A stretch of DNA of 55,015 nt from an uncultured Bacteroides sp. (lineage in GTDB: Bacteria; Bacteroidota; Bacteroidia; Bacteroidales; Bacteroidaceae), in assembly GCA_944322355.1 (NCBI GenBank), contig CALUOT010000010.1, positions 1 to 55,015 on the forward strand, given 5' to 3'. The notes beneath the pieces are model-generated. The model worked only from the letters and a program-made list of their open reading frames with translations, ran no database searches and was not told the DNA's origin. The translations under genes and the position numbers were made by a program. Below, piece after piece: positions 11,936 to 21,444 of the stretch; the first letter of the stretch is position 1, and each line of letters begins with the position of its first letter.

Positions 11936-12226
11936 CCGAAACCCTTCTCAGAATACCTTGTAGCGGGGATAGCGATGTAAAAATAGAATAGTAAAAATTT
12001 TCAAAAGAAGAAATGTTCATAAAGGGAGGAGAAGATCCAAAATCTACCTACCGCCCTCCCTTTAACATTCCACTTTTAGAGAAAGTAGAGAACTGCCATA
12101 ATGGCAGAGAAATACTGCCAAAATTTCTTATATATTCGTGGGCCTTCGCACTTATATTCCTTGGAAAAGGCTACTGAAATTAGAAAAAACAAAGTGTAAG
12201 AGATGACAAAAAGTCAAGTCAGATAT
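11936..12226. other. Intergenic stretch between convergent genes
   Basis: No coding sequence is convincing. It holds a weak inverted repeat AAAGGGAGG (12021) / CCTCCCTTT (12055) without a T run, an odd palindrome CTGCCATAATGGCAG at 12093-12107 and a second CTGCCA 22 bases after the first. The last two may be a degenerate further array of the 22-base kind. Confidence 0.5.
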
Positions 12227-13204
12227 TTATTCTTGAAAGGTAATTAATATCTCCCCTTCATATGGATTGATATCAAATAAAATAACATCTTTTCGTTTTT
12301 TCATCATTATCTTTTTTCCATTTTGCACAATATGTGCAATTTTCTTATTTACCTTTACTACTAATGTTAAGTTAGTCCGATAAATTTTATCATCCAATGA
12401 GGTTCTAGGAATAATGCATAAATCCAAATCGCTTTTTTGAATATCTAATATAGTATTCTCTCGTACTTTTACATATGTTGCTATGCTTTGGAATGTATCT
12501 ACCCAAACACTATCTTGTTTACTTTTTACTTGTTCTAAATGATTCCATAAAACAGACGGTTCGATAAAATGATCATAACCATAAGTAATACCATGTGTCA
12601 TAGTTACTGCCCATTGTTTGGTTCTCAATAATTCATCTAGCCAATTATTCAATCCCTCCTGAGTTGATTGTGATTTTTCTCCTCCAATAGCATACTGTTT
12701 TAATCGAGTTCCCACCCTTCCTCTTGATGCAATTCGTATAGCTCGTTCATCTACAAAATTGCCAGGATAACAGAATGTCAATGGGCGCTTACCTATTTTA
12801 GTAGTAATGATACTGTCATTTAAAGCAATTTCAGTACGGATGGTCGATTCCTCTTTATTTCGCAATACGAGGTGCGACCATCCGTGATTGGAAATCTCAT
12901 GTCCATTTCTCGCCATTTCTTTCATTTGATCCCAAGTCATACGCGGGATTCCGGTTGTTCCACCTTTACTCTCAATAATTTTGCCACATATCCAAAATGT
13001 GGCTTTAAAACCAAGTTTTTCTAACTGAGGATATACCAATGTATAATGTTCAAGAAGTCCATCATCAAACGTATAGCTAATGGCACATTGCTTATCATCT
13101 TTGTAATCGGCTATCCAGATTTCCACATCATTCATTGGAATATTAGATAAACAAGTATTTACAAAACCCAATAAGAATAAAACAGTGATACAACCCATAT
13201 TCAT
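12227..13204 (-). CDS. Exported NodB-type (CE4) polysaccharide deacetylase
   Basis: 325 residues with a signal peptide. NodB motifs are visible: motif 1 SYTFDDG (catalytic base and metal Asp), motif 2 SNHGWSH (the two metal His), motif 3 FCYPGN and the late MTHG His motif. The C-terminal third is a small beta domain ending in GEILITFQE. Such enzymes remove N- or O-acetyl groups from glycans. It is the last gene of locus 1, 9 bases after the hydrolase gene, so it probably deacetylates the locus substrate in the periplasm or at the surface. AT-rich like the other locus genes. Start chosen at the signal peptide Met. Confidence 0.83.
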   Translation of the reverse strand: MNMGCITVLFLLGFVNTCLSNIPMNDVEIWIADYKDDKQCAISYTFDDGLLEHYTLVYPQLEKLGFKATFWICGKIIESKGGTTGIPRMTWDQMKEMARNGHEISNHGWSHLVLRNKEESTIRTEIALNDSIITTKIGKRPLTFCYPGNFVDERAIRIASRGRVGTRLKQYAIGGEKSQSTQEGLNNWLDELLRTKQWAVTMTHGITYGYDHFIEPSVLWNHLEQVKSKQDSVWVDTFQSIATYVKVRENTILDIQKSDLDLCIIPRTSLDDKIYRTNLTLVVKVNKKIAHIVQNGKKIMMKKRKDVILFDINPYEGEILITFQE

Positions 13205-13213
13205 GGCGTAACG

Positions 13214-15190
13214 TTATAATATTTGTAATTCATCAATGTTACCAGCATATGCAGGAATAACAACTTTATTAAGCCGGGAGTAGTTCCCTTCCGTTTCTAA
13301 ACGGATTGTATTATTTTCTCCTTCCAATAAGTCAACTGAAAGAGTATAATAGTTATATTGATCACCTCCTCCCGTAGGTTGCAACTTAATACGATATGCT
13401 TTCCCGTTTATTGTCAATATATGGTTGGACGGTCGTTCACATTCCAAAGAATAACGAATACGAATAGTGTGATTGCCTCCTTTCCTTCCATCTAACTGCT
13501 TCCACACAATATAAGCGCCTTCATGAGCAGGTAATTTTACATAGCCATTTCCAGCGAACCCTATATTATTAATATCATAGCCAACAGATGCATCGGTGCT
13601 TATTAATGCAAATTCAGCTTGTTTAATCAAATAAGGCTTTGATATATAATTACTTTGACAGTTCAAAAGAATAGTACTTCCAGCATCCACAAAAACAGAT
13701 TGTTCTTTTTCCGGTGCTGTATCAAACACTTGTTTATGTTTCAAGTTAACAGTACCTTCATTCACCCATTGATTCTTTTGATTAAAATAACCACGTGAAG
13801 CAGATATCACATGCATTGTGTCAGGTATAGTAAAATAACCACCTTTTGTACTCATCAATACAACTTCCGTATCACTTCTCATAATGCTGATGCCCTGAGA
13901 AGTAGGATATGCAGGAGAAAAGGATATACCACTATTACTAGTACTTTTTCCCGAATCGGTACCCTGCCAATTATGTACAAACAACCCATAGCCATGTGCC
14001 TTAGTTGCCAAGTCGACCGGATCACTTAATAATATCTTATTCATCTGACGAATATCATCAAGATGTCTCACCAATGGCTTTATTTCCTCTCCCTCTCTAT
14101 CATAAAGAGCTTCTACGCTATAATAATCAAATGAAGCATTCCCCGATAAAGCTGCTAAATGCATTTGTGCAGAAATCGGAATACCAGAATTTGTTTCCAT
14201 AATCATTCGAAAGTTTTTGCCTACATACGGCAGATTATTTCGCATACTAGCAACAAATGAAGCATCAGATGGGAAATGATGTCGATAAGTATCAATGCCA
14301 ACAAAATCCAAATTAGTTGTTACTACAGATTTCTTTCGTGCTTCATTTTCATGTATCCGCCCGCACACATTCCAATATACGCAATTGGCACGCGTCCAAA
14401 CAACATAATTTGATTGTTTAACTGCACTTGCTACTCCATTTAAGTAAGAAATAGCCAACTCATTGGGGAATGGAATTTTTTTCCCGATAAACTCATTATT
14501 GATTTGCACTCCTATTATAGGGTGTGTCAATCCATTAGCAGCATCCCATTCGGCTATGTGATTCATCACTTGATTCAAAACAAAAGTTTCCCTTTCCTGT
14601 AAACGATTATCTGCAATGTCCAACGTATAGTCTGACATATCTCGACGAATCATAAATTCACTTGTTGTCTCTGTCGAGTTAGGAGATGGAGAAAATAATA
14701 CATAATCAGGCGTTCTTAGATGCACTGCATTTTTATTAGGACGACCTAACCATTGTACGTTTCCTCCACTATTTGCCCCAAACCAAAGTAATTCCATTTT
14801 CAGACCATATTTATTTACAATATTCAAATAATTGTCTAATATAGTCCAGTCAAATTGATTTTTCTTAGGTTCTACTTCATACCAATGTATTGGAACAGAA
14901 ACTGTATTAAATCCATCACTAGCAATTTGTGCAATTAGCTTGTCACATAATTCCATACTCCATCCCTCTGAATATCTCAATAAATCAAGTCGAACCTGAA
15001 TATTGGTCATATAAAAGGGAGTACCATTTACTCGAAGTACATACTTTTGCGTACCTTCCAATGAAGTATCTACCCAAGAAATTGGCTGAGATTTACCGCT
15101 TTTCATCTGATAATCAGACGAATAGGCCATATCAACTAAGACAAACGAGCTTAATATAATAAGAAATAGAAAAAAAATATTACGATACAT
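13214..15190 (-). CDS. Clan GH-A-like glycoside hydrolase with C-terminal carbohydrate-binding fold
   Basis: 658 residues, signal peptide in the first 25. The front part (45-400) looks like a GH-A TIM barrel near GH35/GH42: strand FYMTNIQVR, FNTVSVPIHWYEVEPKKNQFDW, then GVQINNEF with a candidate acid/base E233 and FRMIMETNSG with a candidate nucleophile E332. The C-terminal region (about 525-655) has features of a CBM6/35-like sandwich (AEFALISTDASVGYD, VWKQLDGRKGGNHTIRIRY). It may be a DUF4978-type protein; exact family is uncertain. Position after susD makes it the main candidate glycosidase of locus 1, acting on an undetermined, probably beta-linked, substrate. Confidence 0.7.
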   Translation of the reverse strand: MYRNIFFLFLIILSSFVLVDMAYSSDYQMKSGKSQPISWVDTSLEGTQKYVLRVNGTPFYMTNIQVRLDLLRYSEGWSMELCDKLIAQIASDGFNTVSVPIHWYEVEPKKNQFDWTILDNYLNIVNKYGLKMELLWFGANSGGNVQWLGRPNKNAVHLRTPDYVLFSPSPNSTETTSEFMIRRDMSDYTLDIADNRLQERETFVLNQVMNHIAEWDAANGLTHPIIGVQINNEFIGKKIPFPNELAISYLNGVASAVKQSNYVVWTRANCVYWNVCGRIHENEARKKSVVTTNLDFVGIDTYRHHFPSDASFVASMRNNLPYVGKNFRMIMETNSGIPISAQMHLAALSGNASFDYYSVEALYDREGEEIKPLVRHLDDIRQMNKILLSDPVDLATKAHGYGLFVHNWQGTDSGKSTSNSGISFSPAYPTSQGISIMRSDTEVVLMSTKGGYFTIPDTMHVISASRGYFNQKNQWVNEGTVNLKHKQVFDTAPEKEQSVFVDAGSTILLNCQSNYISKPYLIKQAEFALISTDASVGYDINNIGFAGNGYVKLPAHEGAYIVWKQLDGRKGGNHTIRIRYSLECERPSNHILTINGKAYRIKLQPTGGGDQYNYYTLSVDLLEGENNTIRLETEGNYSRLNKVVIPAYAGNIDELQIL

Positions 15191-15236
15191 TTTGTTTTTT
15201 GTTTATTAAAGTTTTATATAAATTAAAAATTTATAT

Positions 15237-16877
15237 TTACCAACCAGGATTTTGAGTAAACTCGTCTTTATTCGTAATTCTATCCATCATAGTAGTAGGA
15301 ATAGGACGCAATAAATGCTTCTCTGAAATGTTTGGTCGTCCTTCATAATTATATGCCTTTACTCGTTCAATTAATCTTCCCGTACGTTTCAAATCCGGCC
15401 AACGATGCATCTCTGCATTAAGTTCAAGAGCTCGTTCACTTAAAATTGTATCAATTGTTAATTCATTAGGATTATCCAATTTTGCTTGCTCATAAAGCTC
15501 TGGTGTCCAAGCCGCACGCTGACGTAAACGATTAAAGTAGATTATGCCCTCGTCTGCTTTTCCACTTTTCATCAATGCTTCAGCTGCGATTAAATACATT
15601 TCAGCTAAACGTATTACAATGAAATCAGTAGATCCGTTAACAGCTGATACAGTAGCTCTATTAGGATCATCCCATTTTGTAATTGAAGGGAATAACTCTC
15701 CTTTACCTATTTTCTCTTCTCCATGAGGTGAAGAAGCATCAAAATAATCGTCAATATCGTAAATGGTATATTTATTTTGTTTGGCAACTTTAACCTCTTC
15801 AGACACTGCAAATGGAGGAACCCATAATGCAGTATCACCAAATTGTTGTTCAGGTAAGTAAGAAGTTTTATCAGGATTATTGGTCAACCAAACTGTACGG
15901 AATGACTTATTGAAACGAGAATCCCACCATAAATTTTGAGCTGCTAAATTCATAAAATAGCGTGAAGGCATAAAGTTTCGATAAGGACGTCCATAAGGAA
16001 TATCTCTAATCATTCCCGGAATATTATTCTCATATCTTCCATTAAACAATGCTTGTCCTTCATTTCCACTTGGACTTAATTTTAAATCTTCAGAATACGT
16101 TACAGCAAAGATGATTTCTTTGTTTTTTTGCCCACTATATCCCCATAAATCCGCGAAATCAGGCAATAATTCAAATGCATTACTATCAATAACTTTCTTA
16201 GCATATTCTGTTGCTTTCTCATAATTCTCTGTCCATAAATAGATACGTGCCAATAATGCTTGGGCTGCATATTTAGTTGCACGTCCATATTCATCTTGAG
16301 TATCCGGTAATAGAGTTTCTGCTTCCAAAAGATCTTCAATGGCTTGTTCGTATACTTCCGCTACAGGTGTATGGATTGCCGTAGTCTGAACAGAATGAAC
16401 TTCATCTAACACCAAAGGAACATCTCCAAAATTCATTGCCAAAACATGATAATACAAAGCCCGTAAGAATAAAGCTTCTCCTGTTAAACTATTCTTGACA
16501 CTTTCTACCAATTCAGAATCAAAATTTCCAATTCGTCCCAATAACGTATTACAAGCCGTAATACCTAAATAAAAATTATCCCAGACTCCTGAAAAAGCAT
16601 CTGCAGAAGGAGTGAAAGTATATAGCCCATAAATAGTTTGCCCATCTCCTCCATTTATCCATAAATCTGTTCCCATCATATGAAGACGCCAACCATGTTT
16701 AGATCCCCAAAAGTTGCGAGTATATGAATAGCAAGAATTTATAAGGTTTTTAAATCCTTCCTCGGTGGTATAATAATCGTCTGCTACGGGCATACGAACA
16801 TTTTCTTCCTCCAATGAACAACTCACAAGTAGTGAAATAGCAAACAAGCTAAGTAATATGGTTTTAATGATTTTCAT
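15237..16877 (-). CDS. SusD-like starch-binding-family outer membrane lipoprotein
   Basis: 546 residues. Lipobox LLVSC leads to acylation, so it is surface exposed. SusD family features: YYTTEEGFKNLINSCYSYTR near the N-terminus, TPR-like helices (LTGEALFLRALYYHVLAMNFGDVPLV), FIVIRLAEMYLIAAEALMKSG and the closing ELNAEMHRWPDLKRTGRL with a final NPGW. It binds glycan and works as the lid of the SusC transporter. Start chosen at 16877 (MKIIKT), with GGAAAG ahead of it; an in-frame ATG at 16889 directly abuts the susC stop. The pair order and spacing are typical. Confidence 0.93.
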   Translation of the reverse strand: MKIIKTILLSLFAISLLVSCSLEEENVRMPVADDYYTTEEGFKNLINSCYSYTRNFWGSKHGWRLHMMGTDLWINGGDGQTIYGLYTFTPSADAFSGVWDNFYLGITACNTLLGRIGNFDSELVESVKNSLTGEALFLRALYYHVLAMNFGDVPLVLDEVHSVQTTAIHTPVAEVYEQAIEDLLEAETLLPDTQDEYGRATKYAAQALLARIYLWTENYEKATEYAKKVIDSNAFELLPDFADLWGYSGQKNKEIIFAVTYSEDLKLSPSGNEGQALFNGRYENNIPGMIRDIPYGRPYRNFMPSRYFMNLAAQNLWWDSRFNKSFRTVWLTNNPDKTSYLPEQQFGDTALWVPPFAVSEEVKVAKQNKYTIYDIDDYFDASSPHGEEKIGKGELFPSITKWDDPNRATVSAVNGSTDFIVIRLAEMYLIAAEALMKSGKADEGIIYFNRLRQRAAWTPELYEQAKLDNPNELTIDTILSERALELNAEMHRWPDLKRTGRLIERVKAYNYEGRPNISEKHLLRPIPTTMMDRITNKDEFTQNPGW

Positions 16878-16889
16878 GATACTTTCCAT

Positions 16890-19800
16890 TTAAAATGTAA
16901 CATTTAATCCTAATATAAAAGTACGTGTAGCCGGATAGGTGCTAGTGTCACCTGACCATTCTGGTTCAATATTTAATTCATCAATTTCTGATTTAGTCCA
17001 GTACCAAAGATTCTGACCAGTCAAATAGATACGAGCATTATTAATGTGTAAACGTTCAACTAAAGACTTAGGAAATGTATAACCTAAAGTTAAAGTTTTC
17101 AAGCGAATAAAGCTACCATCTCGATAAGTTAGACTACTACCATAAGATGGATAGGATTCCCATTGTTCATTAGGTCTCGGATAAGCATTGGTAGGATTTT
17201 CAGGAGTCCAATAATCCAATGTTGCTAATTTATTAAGCCTGCCTGAAGTTGGCTGATTCAAAAAACCACAAGAAGTTTCTTGTCCCCATCTAGTGTATAA
17301 TTCAAATGCCAAATCCCAATTTCGCCATTTGAAAGAATTTACCATATTCAACACAAATTTGGGTTCCCGACTACCTATTATGATTCGGTCATCATCAGTA
17401 TAACTACCATCCTTATTTCTATCCAACAGTTTGATTTGTCCTGGTTCACATCCATATCGAGCAGCCTCTTCTTCCTCACCTAACTGCCAAATACCTATTT
17501 TCTGATAACCGTAATAGACACTGATTGGATAACCGATAAACCACTTATTACCGATATCATCCACTTTTCCATTATAAAGTTCTACAATTTCTTCTCTATT
17601 CAAATAAAATGAGAAATCTGTATTCCAGTAAAAATTTCTATTCTGAATATTTAAAGTATGCAATCCGATTTCAATACCTTTGTTTTTGGTACTACCTACA
17701 TTAGCTAATGTTTGCTTAAATCCTGTTGTAATAGGTAATTGACGATACATCAAAAGATCAGTTGTTTTACTCATATAAAGTTCCACATTTCCGTTAATAC
17801 GTCCATCTAAAAAACCGAAATCTAATCCAAGATTATAAACAGAAGTAGTTTCCCATTTCAAATCTTGATTCGCAAGCTCCCCTGGGCGCATACCTAATCC
17901 AGAAACTTCATCGAATCCATATGATGTAGATGACAGATTTCCTTGTGTCTGATAAGGCTCAATAGCCTGATTACCTGCAACTCCATAACTAAAACGAAGT
18001 TTCAAATTCGACAACCAATTTTTAGAATTAGCCATGAAAGGCTCTTCCGATAGTCTCCAAGCAAAAGCCGCAGAAGGAAAATATCCCCACTTATGATTAG
18101 GAGAAAATTGGCTAGCTCCATCTGCACGCATAGAAACTGTAAATAAATAACGATCTTTTAAACCATAGAATGCACGTCCTGCAAAAGAAAGTAATTTCCA
18201 TTCGGTTAGATTAGAACTATAGCCATTGACAGTAGCAGCAGTTCCAATGTTATACCAACGCGAAGGTAGATAGGGAATATCGTGAACACCTGTATAATTT
18301 TGCTCGGCATGCGAAGTTTGATAACTATGAATAGCAGTCAAAGTTATATGATGAATATTTTTAAATGTCTGATCATAAGTAAGTACATTCTCTATACTTA
18401 AAAGACTTTGTTCTTTATCAGTTAAGTAAGCAGCAGTAGTTCTACCAGAGCGATATCCCTTAATGGAATTTTCTCCAGTAGATTCTTTTACAGTATTTAT
18501 ATTAGCATCTGCACTAAAATTTACACGATATTTCAATTGTGGAAGTATATTCCATTCAGCATAAAGATTCACATAGGCCGCATAACGACGATCTTCCCAC
18601 CGATATGAATCCCATAAAAGATCAGACAAAGGATGCCGACGATAACCATCATCAGCAGGATCGAAACGTGGAGAACCATCTTCATTAGTAGGTGAACCAA
18701 GCGGACTATTACGTAAAGCGTCTTCCAAAGCCATACTGACTTCCATATCTGAGTGCTTTTTATTATAAGATAACAAAGTTGAAAGTCCAATCTTCAAATT
18801 TCGTGTTAATTCTATATCTATATTAGGACGAATAGTATAACGTTCAAATTTACGAGATGGAAGAACGCCTTCTTGAGTAAATACATTAGCCGCAATACTG
18901 TATTGTACTCTTTCCGAACCACCCGATACAGAAAGTTGATGTTTCTGTTGTATACCTGTTTGATAAAGCATATCCTGCCAATTTACCGAATTACCTGCTT
19001 TATAATTTTCATATTCTACAGCATCTAAATACATACGATCTATCTCATCATCTGTACCGCTTTGACCTGCAGCTCTTGCAGCTTCGCGCTGCCAAGCTAC
19101 GAATTGATTTCCATCCATCATTGGGATATCTCCATAAACAGTTTGGAGTCCCACATAACTTTCTAACGTAAATTTAGGAGTGCCAACTGTACCACGTTTA
19201 GTAGTAATAATAATCACACCATTAGCACCACGTGAACCATAAATAGCCGTAGAAGAAGCATCTTTCAGCACATCAATACTTTGAATGTCATACGGATTAA
19301 TATCATTCAATGATCCATAAAATGTTGTTCCGTCCAATATAATAAGTGGATCATTAGATGCAACAAATGAACGGTTACCTCTCAATAAAATACTACCATT
19401 ATCACCAGGATTAATACCTGTGGATACAACATCCAACCCAGGAATACGACCAGCAAAGGCTGCACTTAAATCAGAAATAGGTCTATCAGCAATCTCTTCA
19501 CTCGATATAGAAGCGACTGAACCTGTCAAATCCTTTTTTTTCTGTGTACCATAACCAATAACAACCACTTCATCCAACATCTCCGTATCATCTTTCAGCA
19601 TCACATTCATTTCTTTGCCGGAAACTGCTTTTACATCTTGCGCTACATACCCAATGTAAGTAATCTGTAGAACGGCATCGGACGGAACTTCTAGCACAAA
19701 CCGTCCGTCTATATCGGTTATCGTACCTATGGATGACTGACCTTTAACCGTTACATTGGCTCCAATCACCGGCTCCCCATTCGTATCTTTCACCGTACCC

Positions 19801-20132
19801 GTCACTTTCTGCTTGGACTGAACGGACTGGGGTTGCTGAGTAATCTTCTTAATAATGATATTTTTCCCCTGTATCTCGTAGGAGACATTCTGACCTTGCA
19901 AAATCTGCTTCACGGCTTCTTCCAACTGACCGGCATTGACCGATACTGTTTTTTCCGTATCTACATCACCGGCGATGTATACAAAAGAGTAACCACTCTT
20001 GGATTGCAACTCCGTCATAGCTTTCTTCACGGAGACATTTTGCATTTTTAAGGATAACGTTTGGGCATAGATTCCCCAATGGAGACCTAACAAAGCTACA
20101 ACCAGTAGCATTGCCTTTTTCCTGTAATTCAT
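16890..20132 (-). CDS. SusC-like TonB-dependent transporter with STN signalling domain
   Basis: 1080 residues. Signal peptide 1-24; STN domain about 28-95 (SVKKAMTELQSKSGYSFVYI), which contacts the FecR anti-sigma; carboxypeptidase-like domain about 108-182 (VTGTVKDTNGEPVIGANVTV); TonB box DEVVVIGYGTQ (187-197); plug with SIDVLKDASSTAIYGSRGANGVI; beta-barrel ending FILGLNVTF. It imports oligosaccharides with SusD and signals occupancy inward. Base composition changes inside the gene near the TonB box: the front 560 bases are GC-richer like fecR, the rest AT-rich like susD. That suggests a joined gene. Identification is firm. Confidence 0.95.
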   Translation of the reverse strand: MNYRKKAMLLVVALLGLHWGIYAQTLSLKMQNVSVKKAMTELQSKSGYSFVYIAGDVDTEKTVSVNAGQLEEAVKQILQGQNVSYEIQGKNIIIKKITQQPQSVQSKQKVTGTVKDTNGEPVIGANVTVKGQSSIGTITDIDGRFVLEVPSDAVLQITYIGYVAQDVKAVSGKEMNVMLKDDTEMLDEVVVIGYGTQKKKDLTGSVASISSEEIADRPISDLSAAFAGRIPGLDVVSTGINPGDNGSILLRGNRSFVASNDPLIILDGTTFYGSLNDINPYDIQSIDVLKDASSTAIYGSRGANGVIIITTKRGTVGTPKFTLESYVGLQTVYGDIPMMDGNQFVAWQREAARAAGQSGTDDEIDRMYLDAVEYENYKAGNSVNWQDMLYQTGIQQKHQLSVSGGSERVQYSIAANVFTQEGVLPSRKFERYTIRPNIDIELTRNLKIGLSTLLSYNKKHSDMEVSMALEDALRNSPLGSPTNEDGSPRFDPADDGYRRHPLSDLLWDSYRWEDRRYAAYVNLYAEWNILPQLKYRVNFSADANINTVKESTGENSIKGYRSGRTTAAYLTDKEQSLLSIENVLTYDQTFKNIHHITLTAIHSYQTSHAEQNYTGVHDIPYLPSRWYNIGTAATVNGYSSNLTEWKLLSFAGRAFYGLKDRYLFTVSMRADGASQFSPNHKWGYFPSAAFAWRLSEEPFMANSKNWLSNLKLRFSYGVAGNQAIEPYQTQGNLSSTSYGFDEVSGLGMRPGELANQDLKWETTSVYNLGLDFGFLDGRINGNVELYMSKTTDLLMYRQLPITTGFKQTLANVGSTKNKGIEIGLHTLNIQNRNFYWNTDFSFYLNREEIVELYNGKVDDIGNKWFIGYPISVYYGYQKIGIWQLGEEEEAARYGCEPGQIKLLDRNKDGSYTDDDRIIIGSREPKFVLNMVNSFKWRNWDLAFELYTRWGQETSCGFLNQPTSGRLNKLATLDYWTPENPTNAYPRPNEQWESYPSYGSSLTYRDGSFIRLKTLTLGYTFPKSLVERLHINNARIYLTGQNLWYWTKSEIDELNIEPEWSGDTSTYPATRTFILGLNVTF

Positions 20133-20181
20133 AAAAATAAAGACTTAAAAGATTAATAAAAAATTGAATAAGAGGTGTCCC

Positions 20182-20218
20182 CTAAAGAATGTTTTCGTAA
20201 CTTTGCGACATCCTTTAG
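20182..20218 (-). other. Inverted repeat in the susC leader
   Basis: On minus CTAAAGGATGT and ACATTCTTTAG pair over 11 positions with one G-T, around a 15-base loop. On plus the same spot has an A-C mismatch, so the stem is better on the susC-sense RNA. It lies 50-86 bases upstream of the susC ATG. Confidence 0.5.
20198..20205 (+). promoter_or_regulatory. -7 box antisense to the susC leader
   Basis: TAACTTTG in the context GTAACTTTGCGACA. The same 14 bases occur at the aldo/keto reductase promoter near 50740 on minus, which supports it as a true promoter core. No good TTG is seen at -33. Confidence 0.6.
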
Positions 20219-20291
20219 AAAACTGTTCATAAAGCGGTAGGTAAGAAAGGAAACTGTAGTCGGAAGATGGGCCAAATCTTCCGACTTTTTT
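20212..20291 (+). ncRNA. Candidate cis-antisense small RNA between fecR and susC
   Basis: About 80 bases on plus, opposite to all neighbouring genes: start predicted about 7 bases after the TAACTTTG box, end at an intrinsic terminator. No open reading frame is convincing. Antisense RNAs in the same position in Bacteroides utilisation loci (DonS type) repress the susC-like gene; the similarity here is of position and layout, not of sequence that I could compare. Expression is not shown by the sequence. Confidence 0.55.
20258..20291 (+). terminator. Intrinsic terminator of the antisense RNA
   Basis: Perfect 11-base arms AGTCGGAAGAT and ATCTTCCGACT, loop of 7, then six T from 20286. Only the plus orientation has the T run, and no plus-strand gene lies upstream, so it terminates an unannotated transcript. 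Confidence 0.85.
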
Positions 20292-20373
20292 GTTCCTGAA
20301 AGTCAACCTCTTCTTACCTCTCTGAAAATGCTGGTGGTTCGGTATTTTCCATGATTTCAATACATTTTAAAGG

Positions 20374-21378
20374 TTAATATAAAATAATAGTTTGCTCTTT
20401 CTTCGCATAGCGTATCTTGCCGGTTGCCTTCAAGGCTTCCAATACATCCTGAATGGTTTGCTCCGAACGGTTAAAACGACCATAGAAACGATAACCGGCC
20501 AACGAATCTGTCTCTAAGCGAATAGACACTCCATAGGTACGCTCCAATACGTTGATGACTTCCGGCAGCAAGGTCTCGTCAAAAGAAAGAATGCCCCTCT
20601 CCCATTGCGTGTCGGCCGCTATGTCTGCCTTCCGCTCTACTTTCATGAAGCCTTCCCGCTTATTTAAAATGACCCGCTCATCGGGCATCAATATCTTTTC
20701 CGACTCCGTACGGATTTCGTTCTTCAATGCTACTTTCCCTTCTATCAAGGACACAACGACATCGGCATCTTCCGGATAATCCCTGAAATTGAACTTCGTG
20801 CCCAAAACCTTGACTTGCAAGTTTTCCGAACGCACATAGAAAGGAACTTCCGCATTATGCGCCACTTCGAAGTATCCTTCGCCTTGCAAACGGACTTCCC
20901 GGCTGTCTACACCGAAATCCTGTGCATAGACGATGCGCGAACCGGCATTGAGCACTACCGATGTGCCATCCGGCAAGCGTACATGGGCCTGCGAACCGAT
21001 GGGAGCCTGCATCTCGATATCGGCCAAAGCATTTTTCAAATCGGTTCCACCCCGTTGATAGGAGAAATAAGCAACCAATCCCACCAAGGCCACTACGGCG
21101 GCATACTTCACCCAACCCCATAAAGGAGTCTGCTTATGCAAAGTACGATGCGCTTCCACCCGGGTCTGGAATTTCCGGAAAGCCGCTTCCGAATCGTACA
21201 ACACACGTTCTTTCTCCTGAATGGCCGAGAACCAGACTTCCTGACGGTGCATGAAGTATGCACGATGTTCTTCCGACTGGGCTATCCAAGCGTTCAGTTT
21301 TTCTTTTCCTTCCGGGTTCAGTTGGCCCGATAAGAACAGGGTGATTAACTCGTCAATATGTACGTTTTTCTCTTCCAT
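20374..21378 (-). CDS. FecR-family anti-sigma factor
   Basis: 334 residues. N-terminal sigma-binding part (1-60, IDELITLFLSGQLNPEGKEKLNAWI), one membrane span (about 84-105, WVKYAAVVALVGLVAYFSY), periplasmic FecR domain (about 120-220, IGSQAHVRLPDGTSVVLNAGSRIVY, with QGEGYFEV) and a C-terminal DUF4974 domain (about 260-334, LSFDETLLPEVINVLERTYGVSI). It holds the adjacent sigma factor until the SusC STN domain signals substrate. It lies 66 bases after the sigma gene, same strand. GC-rich like the sigma gene and unlike the locus enzymes. Confidence 0.94.
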   Translation of the reverse strand: MEEKNVHIDELITLFLSGQLNPEGKEKLNAWIAQSEEHRAYFMHRQEVWFSAIQEKERVLYDSEAAFRKFQTRVEAHRTLHKQTPLWGWVKYAAVVALVGLVAYFSYQRGGTDLKNALADIEMQAPIGSQAHVRLPDGTSVVLNAGSRIVYAQDFGVDSREVRLQGEGYFEVAHNAEVPFYVRSENLQVKVLGTKFNFRDYPEDADVVVSLIEGKVALKNEIRTESEKILMPDERVILNKREGFMKVERKADIAADTQWERGILSFDETLLPEVINVLERTYGVSIRLETDSLAGYRFYGRFNRSEQTIQDVLEALKATGKIRYAKKEQTIILY

Positions 21379-21444
21379 TTTGTAGGGTTTCTATAGGTAA
21401 GACGATATTTTCAAGAAGATGGGTAGTCCGAATGAAGATTTTTT

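Noticed and set aside
20145-20360. 71-codon minus frame in the fecR-susC gap
   Set aside because: Spans the leader hairpin and the antisense terminator, Lys/Phe-rich with no family; better explained by RNA features.
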